Of a stretch of DNA of 64,000 bases, positions 63,811-64,000 are shown piece by piece (the first letter of the stretch is position 1; the number at the start of each line of letters is the position of its first letter). The position numbers and the translations under genes are program-made. The notes beneath the pieces are model-generated. The model saw nothing but the letters and a program-made list of their open reading frames with translations. It did not search any database and was not told the DNA's origin. Origin of the DNA: Lysinibacillus irui (lineage in GTDB: Bacteria; Bacillota; Bacilli; Bacillales_A; Planococcaceae); NCBI RefSeq assembly GCF_028877475.1, contig NZ_CP113527.1, positions 1,109,501-1,173,500 on the forward strand, read 5' to 3'.

Positions 63811-64000
63811 TCATTGTACCTTTTTACCTTTTTTCATAAACCATTTGATTAAAAAGTTTGGTTCTTTGATCCGACAATTGTGAAAGGAAGTAATCTTCCA
63901 TTCCCCATTTTGTTTAACTAATACATTCGTATTAATGGACGCCCTTTTCTCCGAATAATTTTTTTGGCTTGGCATTTTCGTATTTCCTATACAGTGAACT
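63811..64000 (-). CDS. SgcJ/EcaC-like (SnoaL fold) protein, C-terminal part
   Basis: The gene enters from the right edge. 62 C-terminal residues are visible before TGA at 63813-63811. RASINTNVLVKQNGEWKITS then FHNCRIKEP is the typical final strand pair of SgcJ/EcaC or DUF4440 NTF2-like proteins. The tail LIKWFMKKGKKVQ is basic. Probably a small cytosolic protein of unknown ligand. Confidence 0.72.
   Translation of the reverse strand, partial: VHCIGNTKMPSQKNYSEKRASINTNVLVKQNGEWKITSFHNCRIKEPNFLIKWFMKKGKKVQ

Overview
The window reads as a low-GC Gram-positive spore former, most likely Lysinibacillus or a close relative. The gene order miaB-ricA-cotE-mutS-mutL and ynbB-glnR-glnA is that of the Bacillaceae core. 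Spore-coat genes (cotE, a cotD-like gene) are present. An ATP-grasp ligase at 2.5 kb resembles D-aspartate ligases, which fits the L-Lys-D-Asp cross-bridge known for Lysinibacillus. No rRNA or tRNA gene was recognised.

Bases 1-31.7 kb are ordinary chromosome. In order: the end of an ABC ATPase with a DeoR regulator and a PHP phosphatase; the D-Asp-ligase-like gene; the tRNA-modification, sporulation and mismatch-repair block; glycerol catabolism (glpK, glpD); a serine hydrolase with miaA; hfq; a rhodanese; an EamA transporter behind a short leader ORF and palindromes; a cobalamin riboswitch in front of cobT; ynbB-glnR-glnA with a GlnR box; a Fur-boxed siderophore uptake operon ending in a FhuF-like reductase; and a YjiH-type membrane protein.

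Bases 31.7-64 kb are accessory. They begin with a YflT stress protein and a scrambled integrase remnant. Next come a 2359-residue LPXTG surface protein with six nearly identical 145-residue repeats, a small secreted protein with EEEVNS repeats, a TetR fragment and a secreted chitin-active LPMO. From about 45.2 kb there is a long run of unrelated single genes: FabH-like, small membrane proteins, lipoproteins, DUF5412, DUF4177, a broken tyrosine integrase, P-loop kinase, NUDIX, LysR/MFS, MBL hydrolase, M1 peptidase, GNAT, ArsR/SRPBCC and SgcJ-like. Many have lost a base and are frameshifted, or survive only as tails.

The most unusual feature is in the spacers of that second half. About 17 full or partial copies of a 70-80 base structured repeat (family A: CAATCGGGCGC, an inner hairpin, GGGCCA, then GATTGTTGAA) separate the genes. 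They are often joined by a second inverted repeat (family B: AACTAACGGGGC...GTTAGTT) and a third small hairpin (module C: ACCAAA...TTTGGGAAC). Inner stems differ between copies but stay complementary. Two copies carry a 51-54 base hairpin inserted at the same place in the inner loop. With two damaged copies of one tyrosine recombinase nearby, this looks like a cassette-type gene array built on folded repeats. The mechanism is inferred, not shown.
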